A stretch of DNA of 19,796 nt, from NCBI GenBank assembly GCA_017984655.1, contig JAGNZB010000014.1:1-19796 (forward strand), in the 5' to 3' direction. Origin of the DNA: Candidatus Altimarinota bacterium. Lineage in GTDB: Bacteria > Patescibacteriota > Gracilibacteria > RBG-16-42-10. Below are positions 19,310 to 19,796 of this stretch, one piece after another (the stretch's first letter is position 1; every line of letters begins with the position of its first letter). The notes beneath the pieces were generated by a model. That model saw only the letters and a program-made list of their open reading frames with translations. It ran no database searches and was not told the DNA's origin. The position numbers were made by a program, and so were the translations under genes.

Positions 19310-19711
19310 TCAGAAGCGCTTCGCCACTGTAGCGAGCTCTTCCATAGAAGGATTGGTACGTACGCCTTCCAATAGTTGCTTTGAGGTGATGTCATGAGAG
19401 TCCACCATCGGTACAAGATGAACATGAGTATGAGCGACATCAAAACCAGAGACAATCAATCCCACCTTCTTCGGCAGAAATAAGTCATTCACTTTGTAGG
19501 CAAGCTTTTGCACTACTGCCATGACCTGCGTATAGAGATTTTCGGAGAGTTTGTAGAAGTCCGGCTCATGGAATTTAGGAATGACCAAAAGATGGCCAGT
19601 ACGAATGGGGTGAAGATCGAGAAAGGCAAGAACATACTCATCCTCATAGACTTTGTGCGCAGGGATCTCCCCCTGAACAATTCGGCAAAAGATACAAGAC
19701 TCCGAAGACAT
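19310..19711 (-). CDS. HIT-family protein, HINT type
   Basis: A 133-residue histidine-triad protein of the HINT branch. It has CIFCRIVQGEIPAHKVYEDE (6-25) with a CxxC that probably helps bind zinc, LDLHPIRTGHLLVIPKFH (31-48), and the triad HTHVHLVP (H94, H96, H98). HINT proteins hydrolyse nucleoside phosphoramidates such as adenylyl-lysine. I prefer the ATG at 19711 (MSSESCIFC) over one at 19735 because the family begins there. It is a single gene; the 102-base gap after it holds the promoter of the next unit. Confidence 0.93.
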   Translation of the reverse strand: MSSESCIFCRIVQGEIPAHKVYEDEYVLAFLDLHPIRTGHLLVIPKFHEPDFYKLSENLYTQVMAVVQKLAYKVNDLFLPKKVGLIVSGFDVAHTHVHLVPMVDSHDITSKQLLEGVRTNPSMEELATVAKRF

Positions 19712-19737
19712 AGTAATAAAATTATGATTCATCAATC

Positions 19738-19766
19738 TTGATACACTGGCATTGCCATTGGTGCAA
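19738..19766 (-). promoter_or_regulatory. Promoter candidate for the HINT gene
   Basis: On the minus strand TTGCAC (19766-19761), a 17-base spacer, then TATCAA (19743-19738). The matches are partial (3/6 and 4/6). The expected start would be about 20 bases before the ATG at 19711. Confidence 0.3.
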
Positions 19767-19796
19767 GTCAGGCCTAAAGCACAATCGTGATAATAG

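Noticed and set aside
1..19796. Alternative genetic code with TGA = Gly (Gracilibacteria/Absconditabacteria) or Trp
   Set aside because: Several complete genes (TrpR-like, S41 protease, IVP, HINT) end at TGA where the family ends, and Gly/Trp are encoded normally.

Overview
The window looks like a piece of a small-genome, uncultured bacterium of the Patescibacteria/CPR type, with Peregrinibacteria or a Gracilibacteria-related lineage as my best guess. The reasons are compact mostly single-gene units, a free-standing 5'-3' exonuclease of the PolA N-terminal type, a 23S-rRNA-intervening-sequence (four-helix-bundle) gene, and a secreted BspA-repeat/SLH surface protein with a poly-Ser linker. Almost no gene start has a recognisable Shine-Dalgarno. 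UGA is used as a normal stop by several genes, so the Gracilibacteria/Absconditabacteria code (UGA=Gly) does not apply. The lineage is an inference; no rRNA is present.

Layout. Bases 1-102 hold the start of an unidentified minus-strand gene. Bases 122-530 carry a TrpR-like (YerC/YecD) regulator with its terminator, a good promoter and an operator-like palindrome over the -10. Bases 540-771 are intergenic repeats. Bases 772-2824 are a minus-strand operon rpsF-ssb-rpsR-trmD. Bases 2984-5098 hold the 5'-3' exonuclease (plus) facing a minus-strand pair: an Lgt-like membrane protein and a T4-Pnkp-type 3'-phosphatase. Bases 5279-6610 hold a CtpA-type S41 protease and tRNA-Leu(CAA). Bases 6611-6847 hold a cluster of nested inverted and direct repeats leading into the four-helix-bundle gene. 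Bases 7208-9156 are an AT-richer block with NUDIX, HIT and PhzF-like enzymes. Bases 9427-11019 hold an orphan gene and a CYTH-domain gene broken by an in-frame TGA. Bases 11333-13789 encode the 818-residue surface protein. Bases 13832-17999 hold a nucleotidyltransferase-fold protein, a 557-residue orphan, and a two-domain protein joining a cysteine-synthase-like PLP enzyme to an FlK-like hotdog thioesterase. The window ends with a DUF3592-like membrane protein, a coupled pair of orphans (one Cys/His-rich) and an HIT hydrolase.

How it fits together. The core parts (ribosomal proteins, SSB, TrmD, tRNA, exonuclease) are housekeeping and conservative. The accessory parts are single genes, many convergent, and three convergent pairs overlap by exactly the four bases of their stop codons. 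The strongest candidates for something undescribed are the PLP-enzyme/FlK-thioesterase fusion (16383-17999), the repeat cluster linked to the four-helix-bundle gene (6612-6847), and the TGA-interrupted CYTH gene. All functional statements come from motif reading by eye; no database search was possible.
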